From the NCBI GenBank assembly GCA_027023445.1, contig JALVVK010000087.1, positions 1 to 34,279 of the forward strand: 34,279 bases of DNA, in the 5' to 3' direction. Numbering within the stretch: the first letter of the stretch is position 1; each line of letters starts with the position of its first letter. The translations under genes were made by a program, and so were the position numbers. Source of the DNA: Deltaproteobacteria bacterium. Lineage in GTDB: Bacteria > Desulfobacterota > Dissulfuribacteria > Dissulfuribacterales > JALVPX01. The notes below the pieces were generated by a model, which made no database searches, was not told the DNA's origin, and was given only the letters and a program-made list of their open reading frames with translations. Positions 1-7,311 of this stretch are shown here, one piece after another.

Positions 1-76
1 GGAATGGAGAACACCGAACCGGACAGGCAGGAATTATCAACCATAAGCGGCCGATCGGTACCAGGAGGAATTAATC

Positions 77-328
77 ATGCCAATACATGAATTTACATGC
101 AACAGCTGTCATCATACCTTTGAAATCCTGATCATGAACAGGGAAGAAATGGATCTTATCAGATGCCCCAAGTGCCAGAGTCCTGATGTAGGCCGGCTCA
201 TGAGTGCGGCAAACGTGTCAGTCGCCTCCGGTTCATCTTCTTCGGAGCCTTCCGGACCTAAGATAAATTCCCATTCCTGTTCTTCCGGAAGCTGCACAAG
301 CATTGAACTGCCCGGATATAAAAGATAA
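77..328 (+). CDS. FmdB-family zinc ribbon protein
   Basis: This is an 83-residue protein of the FmdB/CxxC putative regulatory family. The N-terminus MPIHEFTC is typical. Two CxxC knuckles (C8-x2-C11 and, about 20 residues later, CPKC) should bind one zinc ion. The tail is Ser/Gly-rich with three more cysteines (HSCSSGSC), as is common in this family. The start is firm because AGGAGG sits 7-9 nt before the ATG. Family members are often called regulators by analogy, but no DNA target is known and I infer none. It stands alone, with a hairpin shortly downstream. Confidence 0.9.
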   Translation: MPIHEFTCNSCHHTFEILIMNREEMDLIRCPKCQSPDVGRLMSAANVSVASGSSSSEPSGPKINSHSCSSGSCTSIELPGYKR

Positions 329-358
329 CAGTCATAATCCAGAATAATATTGTGGCAA

Positions 359-389
359 AAGGCCCCTGCTTTTACATGCAGCGGGCCTT
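359..389 (+). terminator. Terminator-like hairpin after the FmdB gene
   Basis: AAGGCCC-CTGC pairs with GCAG-(C bulge)-GGGCCTT around an 8-nt loop. The following bases are C/T-rich but lack a true U run, so intrinsic termination is only likely, not certain. It lies 30 nt past the FmdB stop codon. Confidence 0.45.
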
Positions 390-521
390 CCCCGTCTTTC
401 CGCACTGCTCATATCCATAAAACTCCCCCCCTGGCTATACCTCCACGGAATTCCTCACAAAACGACGTGTCAAAAAAATGACTCTAATGGATATCCGGTT
501 CTTTCGGCATGTCCGCCTATC

Positions 522-535
522 CCCAACATGTTGGG
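522..535. promoter_or_regulatory. Perfect 14-bp palindrome upstream of the sigma-54 promoter
   Basis: CCCAACATGTTGGG is a perfect dyad. Its centre lies about 94 bp upstream of the start site predicted from the sigma-54 promoter at 596-612. That is the normal distance for an enhancer (UAS) bound by a bacterial enhancer-binding protein. A binding role is inferred. The candidate ligand is the Fis-type HTH protein encoded at 2991-4442. Confidence 0.5.
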
Positions 536-595
536 TCATCATTTTTAATATCATCTATTTCTGCCTTTTCTATGCTGTCCCGACCGCATCTTCTA

Positions 596-612
596 TTGGC
601 ACCGGTATTGCT
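596..612 (+). promoter_or_regulatory. Sigma-54 (RpoN) promoter of the flagellar operon
   Basis: TTGGCACC-GGTA-TTGCT matches the YTGGCACG-N4-TTGCW consensus at nearly every position. The invariant GG (598-599) and GC (610-611) are exactly 12 bp apart, which sets them at -25/-24 and -13/-12 and predicts transcription from about position 623. It precedes a gene cluster whose second gene is a sigma-54 activator, which fits class II/III flagellar control known in other proteobacteria. It also lies inside the over-extended ORF called from 509, so that ORF must start further downstream. Confidence 0.8.
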
Positions 613-620
613 TTTGAACA

Positions 621-666
621 GCCTGACTGCCGGCATTTATTGCCGGCTGTTTTTCACCCGTCAGGC
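621..666 (+). promoter_or_regulatory. Nested leader hairpin with intrinsic-terminator form
   Basis: The inner stem GCCGGCA/TGCCGGC (629-635 with 641-647, loop TTTAT) is followed by TGTTTTT, a standard rho-independent terminator. An outer perfect 7-bp pairing, GCCTGAC (621-627) with GTCAGGC (660-666), encloses it. The structure begins almost at the transcription start predicted from the sigma-54 promoter and ends about 22 nt before the ATG at 689. It could be an attenuator, a 5' mRNA-stabilising hairpin, or a terminator for read-through from upstream. The sequence alone does not decide which. Confidence 0.6.
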
Positions 667-688
667 CAGGGAGGTATCTGGAACGAGG

Positions 689-2983
689 ATGTCCAGCGTC
701 ATTGGGAACAAAAACAGAATCCGGTTATGCATCTGGTCGCTACTTTGCGTAACGGCAATCCTGCTGTTTCCAGGCCCTGAAACCGTCTATCCCCGTGTCA
801 CCAAGGCTGAGCCTGGCAGGCATGCCTCAATATCCCCGTCTTCGGAAAAAGATGCTGGCGATATTGAAGGCGAGGCCGAAGCGATGGCCGCCGCTACTAA
901 TGAATGGAAAAAACTTCTTCCGAGGATCCAGACATTCTGGAAAGAAAACGAAGACTCTTCCCATGTGCCGGAGGCAGATGTCTGGCCCCTTATCCAGGAA
1001 CTCAAGAGGTTTGTGGAGCTCTTCCCAGACTCTCCTCATGCCCCTCAATGTTACTATGTCCTTGGAAAGGCATACGCTGCCGTATCGTTTTTGCCCGAGG
1101 CCATAGCCTACTGGAAAATTGCTGCCAAACATTATCCTCAAAGCCAGTGGGCCAGTGAGGCCCTTATGGCAATTTTACTGAATTTTGAAAAACAAGGGAA
1201 AAAGAAGGAAATCAAAAAGTTATACCAGGATATAGTTAGTCAATATTCTGACAGTGCCGCGGCCAGGGCTGCCTGGATCATCATGGCCCTTGATTTTTTA
1301 ACACCTGATAACGTCAACAAGGTTGCCAGACAGGTGAAAATGCTGGAATCCAGGAATCCGGAAATCTACATAAAGGTACCCCAGATTCTGGACTTAAAGG
1401 GCCGCATTGCTGAATTACAGGGCAGAGACAAGGACGCGCGCAAATACTGGCTGCATTATCTGAACCTGACTGGATTCAAGGCCCAGAGAGCCGCCACTCT
1501 CTTCAGGATCGCAGAGAGCTGCAGACGTAATGATAAGACCATAATGGCCCTTAAATATTACAATATACTGAAAAAGGATTATCCATCTCAGCCAGAAGCC
1601 CTTTTCGCTGTATTCAGGCTGTCCCAGCTGAAAAGATCTTTCAGGCAAAGGATTTCCAGCCACATTTCCGGACTGCCGCCGGTCACGGTTGATCCCCACA
1701 CCATCAAGTTATACAGGGAAATCATCAAACGCTTCCCCCGGTATCCCCTGACACAGGAGGTGGAACTTAATCTCATGCAGGTGCTGCTGGCGCAGGGTAA
1801 ATTCCGGGACGCGATCGAACTGGCCCAGCGGTTTCTGGACAGCTGGCCCGGAAGCAAGTTTACGCCCAATGTCATTAAGGTCGGAGACAAGGCCATCGAC
1901 TCCCTTGAGACAGGCGGTGCGAATGTGCAGGGCCTTGAAAAAGCGGTGGAGTACAGCAAAGAGTTCGTCAGGCTTCACCCCCGAAGCCCCTTCTGCAAGC
2001 CAATATCTACTGCGGCGCAGACCATCTGGGGAACGTACATAAAGGCTCTTCTCAATGCGCGCGAGTTCGCGCGGGCACTTGAACAGGCATGGGACTTTGA
2101 AAAGGCCTTTCCAAATACCAAGGCGGCAAAACTCGCGGCTGGCTTATCAGAAAAGGCCCTTATTGCCCTTGACGAGGATTTTCTGAACAGAGGGCGCCCC
2201 CTGGATCTGCTGAATTTCTATTATAATCACCGACCGCTTGTGAGAAAAATGCGTTCCTCAAGGCACCATTTCATGGCGGCAAAGGCATGGCGCGATCTTG
2301 AGTGCCCGGATGCAGCCCTGCGTGAATTTTTCACGGCCTGGGATCTTGCGTCCGGATTCAAACAAGGCGGGTACATGCTTTCCTTATGGGCGGATACCGC
2401 TCTTGAGGCGGGAGACCTTGTTACCGCCAGGGCCATTTCAGGTCTTTATCCTGACCCTGACTCACCGGACGCGCTGGAACTCGCGGCAAAACTCGCGGCA
2501 TCAAGGGAACAATGGTCAGCTACCAGGCGGTTGTCACAGCGACTCTTAAATGGACCGGCAAGTGTCCGGCAAAAAAGGCAGGCCAGGAAAATGCTTTTTA
2601 CTTCAGCAGTACGACTTGGAAACTGGAAACAGGCCAGGGAGATATGGGGCCAAATAGAGCCCTCTCTCAAATCAGGGGAAAAGGTGCGGCTGCTCAGGAT
2701 GTGGGGTGATACAGCCCTTAAAAAGGGCGATTATTCCTCTGCTTCAGAAGCCTATGGCATATGGGTGACAATTCAGCCCCAGGCCCCCGAGGCCTCGTGG
2801 CGCATGGCACTTGTCCATCTCAGGATGGGGAAGACCTCCATGGCCATGGAAGAATTAAAGGCACTGACACAGGACGCTGAAGAACCATGGGCGATGGCGG
2901 CAAGCCGCATGCTGTCCAATGAAAATTTCTGGAATGGGCCTGCCGGATTCCTGCTTGATTCCGGCCAGGCCATGAATATGTGA
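689..2983 (+). CDS. Secreted tetratricopeptide-repeat protein at head of flagellar operon
   Basis: This is a 764-residue protein starting MSSVIGNKNRIRL. The start at 689 is chosen over 509 because a sigma-54 promoter and a terminator-like hairpin lie between them. From 689 the N-terminus is also a good signal peptide: a basic n-region, the core LCIWSLLCVTAILLF, and a possible cut after VTKA near residue 40. The rest is alpha-helical repeats of TPR/BamD-YbgF character, for example PHAPQCYYVLGKAYAAVSFL and FRDAIELAQRFLDSWPGSKF, spread over most of the length. It is probably periplasmic or envelope-attached and acts as a protein-protein scaffold. Its place as first gene of the flagellar operon suggests a role in flagellar assembly or operon-linked envelope work, but no specific function is recognised. 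It ends 7 nt before the next gene. Confidence 0.82.
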   Translation: MSSVIGNKNRIRLCIWSLLCVTAILLFPGPETVYPRVTKAEPGRHASISPSSEKDAGDIEGEAEAMAAATNEWKKLLPRIQTFWKENEDSSHVPEADVWPLIQELKRFVELFPDSPHAPQCYYVLGKAYAAVSFLPEAIAYWKIAAKHYPQSQWASEALMAILLNFEKQGKKKEIKKLYQDIVSQYSDSAAARAAWIIMALDFLTPDNVNKVARQVKMLESRNPEIYIKVPQILDLKGRIAELQGRDKDARKYWLHYLNLTGFKAQRAATLFRIAESCRRNDKTIMALKYYNILKKDYPSQPEALFAVFRLSQLKRSFRQRISSHISGLPPVTVDPHTIKLYREIIKRFPRYPLTQEVELNLMQVLLAQGKFRDAIELAQRFLDSWPGSKFTPNVIKVGDKAIDSLETGGANVQGLEKAVEYSKEFVRLHPRSPFCKPISTAAQTIWGTYIKALLNAREFARALEQAWDFEKAFPNTKAAKLAAGLSEKALIALDEDFLNRGRPLDLLNFYYNHRPLVRKMRSSRHHFMAAKAWRDLECPDAALREFFTAWDLASGFKQGGYMLSLWADTALEAGDLVTARAISGLYPDPDSPDALELAAKLAASREQWSATRRLSQRLLNGPASVRQKRQARKMLFTSAVRLGNWKQAREIWGQIEPSLKSGEKVRLLRMWGDTALKKGDYSSASEAYGIWVTIQPQAPEASWRMALVHLRMGKTSMAMEELKALTQDAEEPWAMAASRMLSNENFWNGPAGFLLDSGQAMNM

Positions 2984-2990
2984 GGACAGG

Positions 2991-4442
2991 ATGTATCCAC
3001 AGGGCGGAATAATGGAGGAAGTGGCGCGGGAGTCTCAAAACTGCCATGCAAAGGTACTGGTAGCCATACCAAGGGCTAATGACAGATTGAGGATCAAGGC
3101 ATGCCTGGATGAGGTTGGATATGATGTCACGCCGGTCCCTGATCTGGACACATTAAAGGCCCTTCTAAATACCCGGCCTGCTGAACTGGTATTAATGCTT
3201 CACGATCCTGATGCCGGCATGAACGCCCTGGAGTTCCTGCGGGAAATGCGTGGAGCACGGAACGCCGCGGCACCGGAAATCATTTTGCTGTCTCCGAAAC
3301 CCTCTGTCGAAGATGCGGTCGCCGCCATGAAATCGGGAGCAATGGACTTTCTTTGCGGCCCATGGGATGAACAGGTGCTGAAGTATGCGGTTAAAAGGGC
3401 GCTGCGCACCCCTCATCCCGCACCTGCTCCATGGACAAAGCGCCTGAAAAAGGCCAGAAGCCACGAGAATTCCAGATACGACATCATTACGCGCGACCCT
3501 GCCATGGAAAGGGTGCTCGCCCAGGCAAGGAATGTTGCTGCAAGCAGGGCCACCGTCCTGATCCAGGGCGAAAGCGGCACTGGCAAAGAACTCCTGGCCC
3601 GCTTTATTCACCGCAACAGTGACAGAGCCAGCGGGCCTTTCGGCGCCCTGAACTGCGCCGCCCTTCCTGAAACGCTTCTTGAAAGTGAGCTCTTTGGCCA
3701 TGAAAAAGGGGCCTTTTCCGGCGCTGTTTCGAAAAAACCAGGCAAGTTTGAGCTTGCCGATCATGGCACCCTTCTCCTTGATGAAGTAACCGAGATGGAC
3801 CTCGGGCTTCAGGCAAAATTACTCCGTGTGCTGCAGGAAGGAGAGGTGGACAGGCTGGGGGCCACCATGCCTGTCAAGGTGGATGTAAGAATTATTGCAA
3901 CAACCAACAGGAATATAGCTGAGGCGGTTCGCTCCGGCAAATTCAGGGAGGATCTGTATTTCAGGCTTAACGTCATTCCATTAAGGCTGCCGCCCCTGAG
4001 GGAAAGAAAAGAAGATATAGGGCTTCTTGCTGAGACTTTCAGGGAAAAATACGCGGTGGAATATGGAAAGGATGGGCTGAAATTTGCAGAAGGAGTATTG
4101 GAGGGCCTTGAGGCGCAAGCCTGGAGGGGCAATGTAAGGGAGCTTAAAAACGTGGTGGAACGCGGGGTCCTGCTGGCACAGGGAAATGAGATCACCATGG
4201 CGGATCTTTTTATGGACGAATCATTGACCTATGGCCCGGAAGGGATTTCCGGCCCTGGTGAAACCTTTCCCGGTATCGGAACGGAAAATTTCAGCCTGAG
4301 CGAAGTGGAGAAGGAAATGGTTAAAAGGGCGCTTGCCCGAACCAAAGGAAACCGGACCCATGCGGCAAGGCTGCTCGGTATCAGCGTAAGGACCCTTAGG
4401 AACAAACTGGCGGAATATAGACAGACGGGGCTGGTGCTATGA
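2991..4442 (+). CDS. Sigma-54-dependent activator (FlrC/FleR/FlgR-like) with degenerate receiver
   Basis: This 483-residue NtrC-class enhancer-binding protein should open sigma-54 promoters of flagellar genes. The order is an N-terminal receiver-like domain (about 20-138), a AAA+ domain (about 165-400) and a C-terminal Fis-type HTH (about 445-478, TRTHAARLLGISVRTLRN region). The AAA+ domain has Walker A GESGTGKE (193-200), the sigma-54 contact loop as GAFSGA rather than GAFTGA (240-245), Walker B LLLDE (261-265) and the arginine-finger block FREDLYFRLN. The receiver has lost its phosphorylation set: the phospho-Asp position reads L70, the acidic pair after strand 1 is absent (VLVAIPR), and the usual KP lysine is G123. 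It is therefore probably controlled without phosphotransfer. GAGGA lies 5 nt before the ATG. The stop overlaps flgB (ATGA). Confidence 0.92.
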   Translation: MYPQGGIMEEVARESQNCHAKVLVAIPRANDRLRIKACLDEVGYDVTPVPDLDTLKALLNTRPAELVLMLHDPDAGMNALEFLREMRGARNAAAPEIILLSPKPSVEDAVAAMKSGAMDFLCGPWDEQVLKYAVKRALRTPHPAPAPWTKRLKKARSHENSRYDIITRDPAMERVLAQARNVAASRATVLIQGESGTGKELLARFIHRNSDRASGPFGALNCAALPETLLESELFGHEKGAFSGAVSKKPGKFELADHGTLLLDEVTEMDLGLQAKLLRVLQEGEVDRLGATMPVKVDVRIIATTNRNIAEAVRSGKFREDLYFRLNVIPLRLPPLRERKEDIGLLAETFREKYAVEYGKDGLKFAEGVLEGLEAQAWRGNVRELKNVVERGVLLAQGNEITMADLFMDESLTYGPEGISGPGETFPGIGTENFSLSEVEKEMVKRALARTKGNRTHAARLLGISVRTLRNKLAEYRQTGLVL

Positions 4443-4921
4443 AAGGGCTTTTCGGAAAAGCAATAGACGTGCTGGGATATGCCATAGATCTGCGCACGAA
4501 AAGGAACATTGTCCTATCTTCCAACATAGCCAATGTTGACACACCTGGCTACAAGGCCAGGGATATACCTTTTAAAAAGATAATGGCGGAATACTTGGAT
4601 GGGGCACAGGAACCGGTTACCAAAATGAGGTGTACCCGTCCGGGCCATATGGCCCCTGACACGGGAGAAGGCATCGGGCCGGGCGCGCCTGAGGCGTTCA
4701 TGGTAACCACGGATCCAGGACATATCGCCACTCATTCCATTAAACCCGAGGATGTTCACGTGGTTCAATCCAAGGAAACAGGTACACCCAATAACGTGGA
4801 CCTGGATAAGGAGATGGCAAAACTTGCGGCTAATAACCTGCAGTATCAGACAACGGTTCAGGCACTCATCAAGGAACTTGAACTGATCAAAGTCGCAATA
4901 ACAGAAGGAGGCAGGGTATGA
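4439..4921 (+). CDS. flgB: Flagellar basal-body proximal rod protein FlgB
   Basis: FlgB forms the first ring of the proximal rod in the periplasm and is exported by the flagellar type III system. The N-terminus carries the rod/hook motif LSSNIANVDTPGYKARDIPF, and the C-terminus has the matching amphipathic helix (NNVDLDKEMAKLAANNLQYQ). At 160 residues it is longer than the usual 130-140. The extra length is a Gly/Pro-rich central insert around residues 60-105. It overlaps the activator gene by 4 nt (ATGA) and flgC by 4 nt, so translation is likely coupled. Confidence 0.96.
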   Translation: MKGLFGKAIDVLGYAIDLRTKRNIVLSSNIANVDTPGYKARDIPFKKIMAEYLDGAQEPVTKMRCTRPGHMAPDTGEGIGPGAPEAFMVTTDPGHIATHSIKPEDVHVVQSKETGTPNNVDLDKEMAKLAANNLQYQTTVQALIKELELIKVAITEGGRV

Positions 4922-5361
4922 ATCTTTTAAACGCCATAGATATAAGCGCATCAGGGCTTTCGGCCGAGAGGACACGACTGAACATAGCGTCCATGAACCT
5001 GGCTAACGCCCATGTGACAAGAACCCTGGACGGGGGACCATACAGGGCGAAATCCGTGATCTTTACCTCCGTGCCTTACAGAGATGGAAATGCGGTGGAT
5101 GGGCCATTCGATAAAACCCTTGCAACCGCCCTCAGGGAGGTCCGGGTCTCTGAGATCGTGGACGATCCGGAACCGTTCAAGGAGGTTTATGATCCTGCAA
5201 ATCCGGACGCGGATAAAAGGGGAATGGTGAAATTGCCAAATGTTAACGTAATGGAACAGATGGTGGACATAATGACCGCCTCCAGGGCGTACGAGGCGGG
5301 GGTTACGGCTATTGATACGGCCAAGGCCATGACAATGAAGGCACTGGAAATAGCGAAATAG
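4918..5361 (+). CDS. flgC: Flagellar basal-body rod protein FlgC
   Basis: FlgC is a proximal rod subunit that assembles after FlgB. At 147 residues its length is normal. It has the N-terminal rod motif (ISASGLSAERTRLNIASMNL, with ANAHVT in place of the commoner ANANTT) and the C-terminal signature NVNVMEQMVDIMTASRAYEA typical of FlgC/FlgG-type rod proteins. A GGAGG motif in the end of flgB precedes the ATG. It overlaps flgB by 4 nt and is followed 10 nt later by fliE, the standard flgBC-fliE order. Confidence 0.97.
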   Translation: MNLLNAIDISASGLSAERTRLNIASMNLANAHVTRTLDGGPYRAKSVIFTSVPYRDGNAVDGPFDKTLATALREVRVSEIVDDPEPFKEVYDPANPDADKRGMVKLPNVNVMEQMVDIMTASRAYEAGVTAIDTAKAMTMKALEIAK

Positions 5362-5371
5362 AGGGGGCAGG

Positions 5372-5671
5372 ATGAAGATTGACGCGAATCCGTATCAGAA
5401 TCCAGTGAAACCTGAGACCGACAGGAACGGGGATGCCTCTGGATCTGATCAATCAGGCTTTTCCGACATGATAGAAAAGGCGGTTTCTTCGGTAAATGAC
5501 AGCATAATCAAATCCCAGGAATTGTCCAAGCATATGGCAGCGGGTGAACCCGTGGATGTCGCCCAGACCATGATAGCCCTATCCAAGGCGGATATTTCCT
5601 TCAGATTGATGGTCCAGGTAAGAAACAAGGCGCTCAGCGCCTATGAAGAAATTATGCGGATGCAGGTGTAA
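5372..5671 (+). CDS. fliE: Flagellar hook-basal body protein FliE
   Basis: FliE is the adaptor linking the MS ring (FliF) to the proximal rod and is the first exported rod component. It has 99 residues, a normal length, with a variable polar N-terminus rich in D/S/G. The conserved C-terminal block is AQTMIALSKADISFRLMVQV followed by RNKALSAYEEIMRMQV. GGGGG/AGG lies just before the ATG. It sits between flgC and fliF with 10 and 20 nt gaps. Confidence 0.95.
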   Translation: MKIDANPYQNPVKPETDRNGDASGSDQSGFSDMIEKAVSSVNDSIIKSQELSKHMAAGEPVDVAQTMIALSKADISFRLMVQVRNKALSAYEEIMRMQV

Positions 5672-5691
5672 TGCCGGAGGTTTTTTGATAT

Positions 5692-7311
5692 ATGCCTTCT
5701 TTTTCCGAGGTGCGTGAACAGGCTGAGAAGCTCTATCAGGATCTTACAGTCAGACAGAAACTCATTTCAGCGGCAGTAATTTTTACAGCGGTGGCCGGTT
5801 TCGTGGCCCTTTTTGTGCTTACTAATCAGCCAAATTATCGTACCCTTTATTCAGATCTTAGCCCGGATGACGCGGCAGATGTGGTCAACTGGCTGAAAAA
5901 CGAGAAAATTCCCTACAGGATTTCCGATGCCGGCAGCACCATTAAAGTACCCGAAGACAAGGTTTACGAGACCAGGCTTGCGCTGGCAAGTTCCGGCCTT
6001 CCAAAAGGCGGTAGCGTAGGATTTGAAATTTTTGACAAAAGCGGTTTAGGGGTCACTGATTTTGTTCAGCACATCAATTATCTGCGTGCCCTTCAGGGAG
6101 AACTCGAACGCACCATTGAACAATTTCCCCAGGTGAAGAGCGCAAGGGTCCATCTGGCCCAGCCCAAGGAAAGCCTTTTTACCAGTGAGAAGCGTGAACC
6201 TACCGCGTCCGTTGTCTTGACACTGAAACACGGGGAGGAACTGGAGCGTTCCCAGGTCCAAGGGATAGTGCACCTGGTGGCCAATGCCGTTCCGAGGTTG
6301 AAAAAAGACAACATTACCGTGGTGGATACCGAAGGACAGGTCCTGTTTGAAAATCAGCTTCCTCAGGACAATCTCTCAAACCTTACCTCTGCGCAGCTGA
6401 TATATCAGAGACGCCTGGAAAGCTACTATAAACACAAGATACAAAGCATGCTTGAGGACGCCCTTGGACCAAACCGTGCGATTGCCCGGGTATCCGCCGA
6501 AATAGACTTTGACCGGGTGAAGGTGAACGAAGAGCGATATGATCCTGATATGGTGGCAATCAGGAGTGAGCAGAAGCTTAAAGAGACTCAGTCAGGTCAG
6601 GAACCAGGCGGAATCCCCGGGGTTAAGGGCGGCCTGGCCACAAAACTCCAGGGCAATCTCGGGCAAGCTGACTCGGGAACCGTGACCACAAAGGAACAGA
6701 ATACCACAAATTACGAAATAACCCGGACACAGCGCCAGGTAAATGGCGCCATTGGAAAACTCAAACGCCTGTCAGTAGCCGTTTTGGTTGACGGAACTTA
6801 TAAGGAGAAAAATGGAAAGGCCACCTATATCCCCAGGACTCCCGAAGAGATGGCGAAGCTGCAGCAGATTGTCAAGGCAGCCATGGGCTTCAGCGAAGAA
6901 CGCGGCGATGATATCAGCCTCGTAAACGTCCCGTTTAACTCCAGGGAGCCTGCCCAGCCGGAAATGGCAAGGATACTGGATGTGGGCACCAAGCTACTTA
7001 AACCCCTGGCCAATCTGATTCTGGCACTGCTTTTCATATTCCTGGTAATAAAGCCTCTTTTGAAAAAATATGTATTCGTATCCCCGCAGGAAGAGGGTAT
7101 GGCCCATCTTCCGGAAGGAGAAGGTGGGATGGGGGACATGGAACTGCCCGAGCCTGAGCCGATGCCCGCGCTTAAACCCATGCCTAATCCCCAGGAAAGG
7201 CTTCAGAATCTTGCCCATGAATATCCGGAAAGGGCCGCGGCCCTGATCAAGGTTTGGCTGAGGGAAAAGATGGAGGAAGACAAGGATAAAAAGGATGGTT
7301 CCCGTGGCTAA
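5692..7311 (+). CDS. fliF: Flagellar M-ring protein FliF
   Basis: FliF forms the MS ring in the inner membrane, around the export gate. It has 539 residues. TM1 is about 22-45 (KLISAAVIFTAVAGFVALFV), followed by ring-building motifs (RTLYSDLSPDDAADVVNWL, YLRALQGELERTIEQFPQVK, and KRLSVAVLVDGTY). TM2 is about 430-452 (LANLILALLFIFLVIKPLL). The cytoplasmic tail ends in the FliG-binding helix RLQNLAHEYPERAAALIKVW. It overlaps fliG by 17 nt, a strong sign of translational coupling between the two ring partners. Confidence 0.97.
   Translation: MPSFSEVREQAEKLYQDLTVRQKLISAAVIFTAVAGFVALFVLTNQPNYRTLYSDLSPDDAADVVNWLKNEKIPYRISDAGSTIKVPEDKVYETRLALASSGLPKGGSVGFEIFDKSGLGVTDFVQHINYLRALQGELERTIEQFPQVKSARVHLAQPKESLFTSEKREPTASVVLTLKHGEELERSQVQGIVHLVANAVPRLKKDNITVVDTEGQVLFENQLPQDNLSNLTSAQLIYQRRLESYYKHKIQSMLEDALGPNRAIARVSAEIDFDRVKVNEERYDPDMVAIRSEQKLKETQSGQEPGGIPGVKGGLATKLQGNLGQADSGTVTTKEQNTTNYEITRTQRQVNGAIGKLKRLSVAVLVDGTYKEKNGKATYIPRTPEEMAKLQQIVKAAMGFSEERGDDISLVNVPFNSREPAQPEMARILDVGTKLLKPLANLILALLFIFLVIKPLLKKYVFVSPQEEGMAHLPEGEGGMGDMELPEPEPMPALKPMPNPQERLQNLAHEYPERAAALIKVWLREKMEEDKDKKDGSRG

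Noticed and set aside
1-94. Possible end of an upstream gene or small ORF before FmdB
   Set aside because: Short open frames end at 45 and 94, but none shows a recognisable protein end.
509-688. N-terminal 60 residues of the track ORF starting at 509
   Set aside because: A sigma-54 promoter and a terminator-like hairpin lie inside, and the ATG at 689 gives a good signal peptide.
478-780. 100-aa ORF on the plus strand
   Set aside because: It is a shadow frame over the promoter region and the start of the TPR gene, with no family resemblance.
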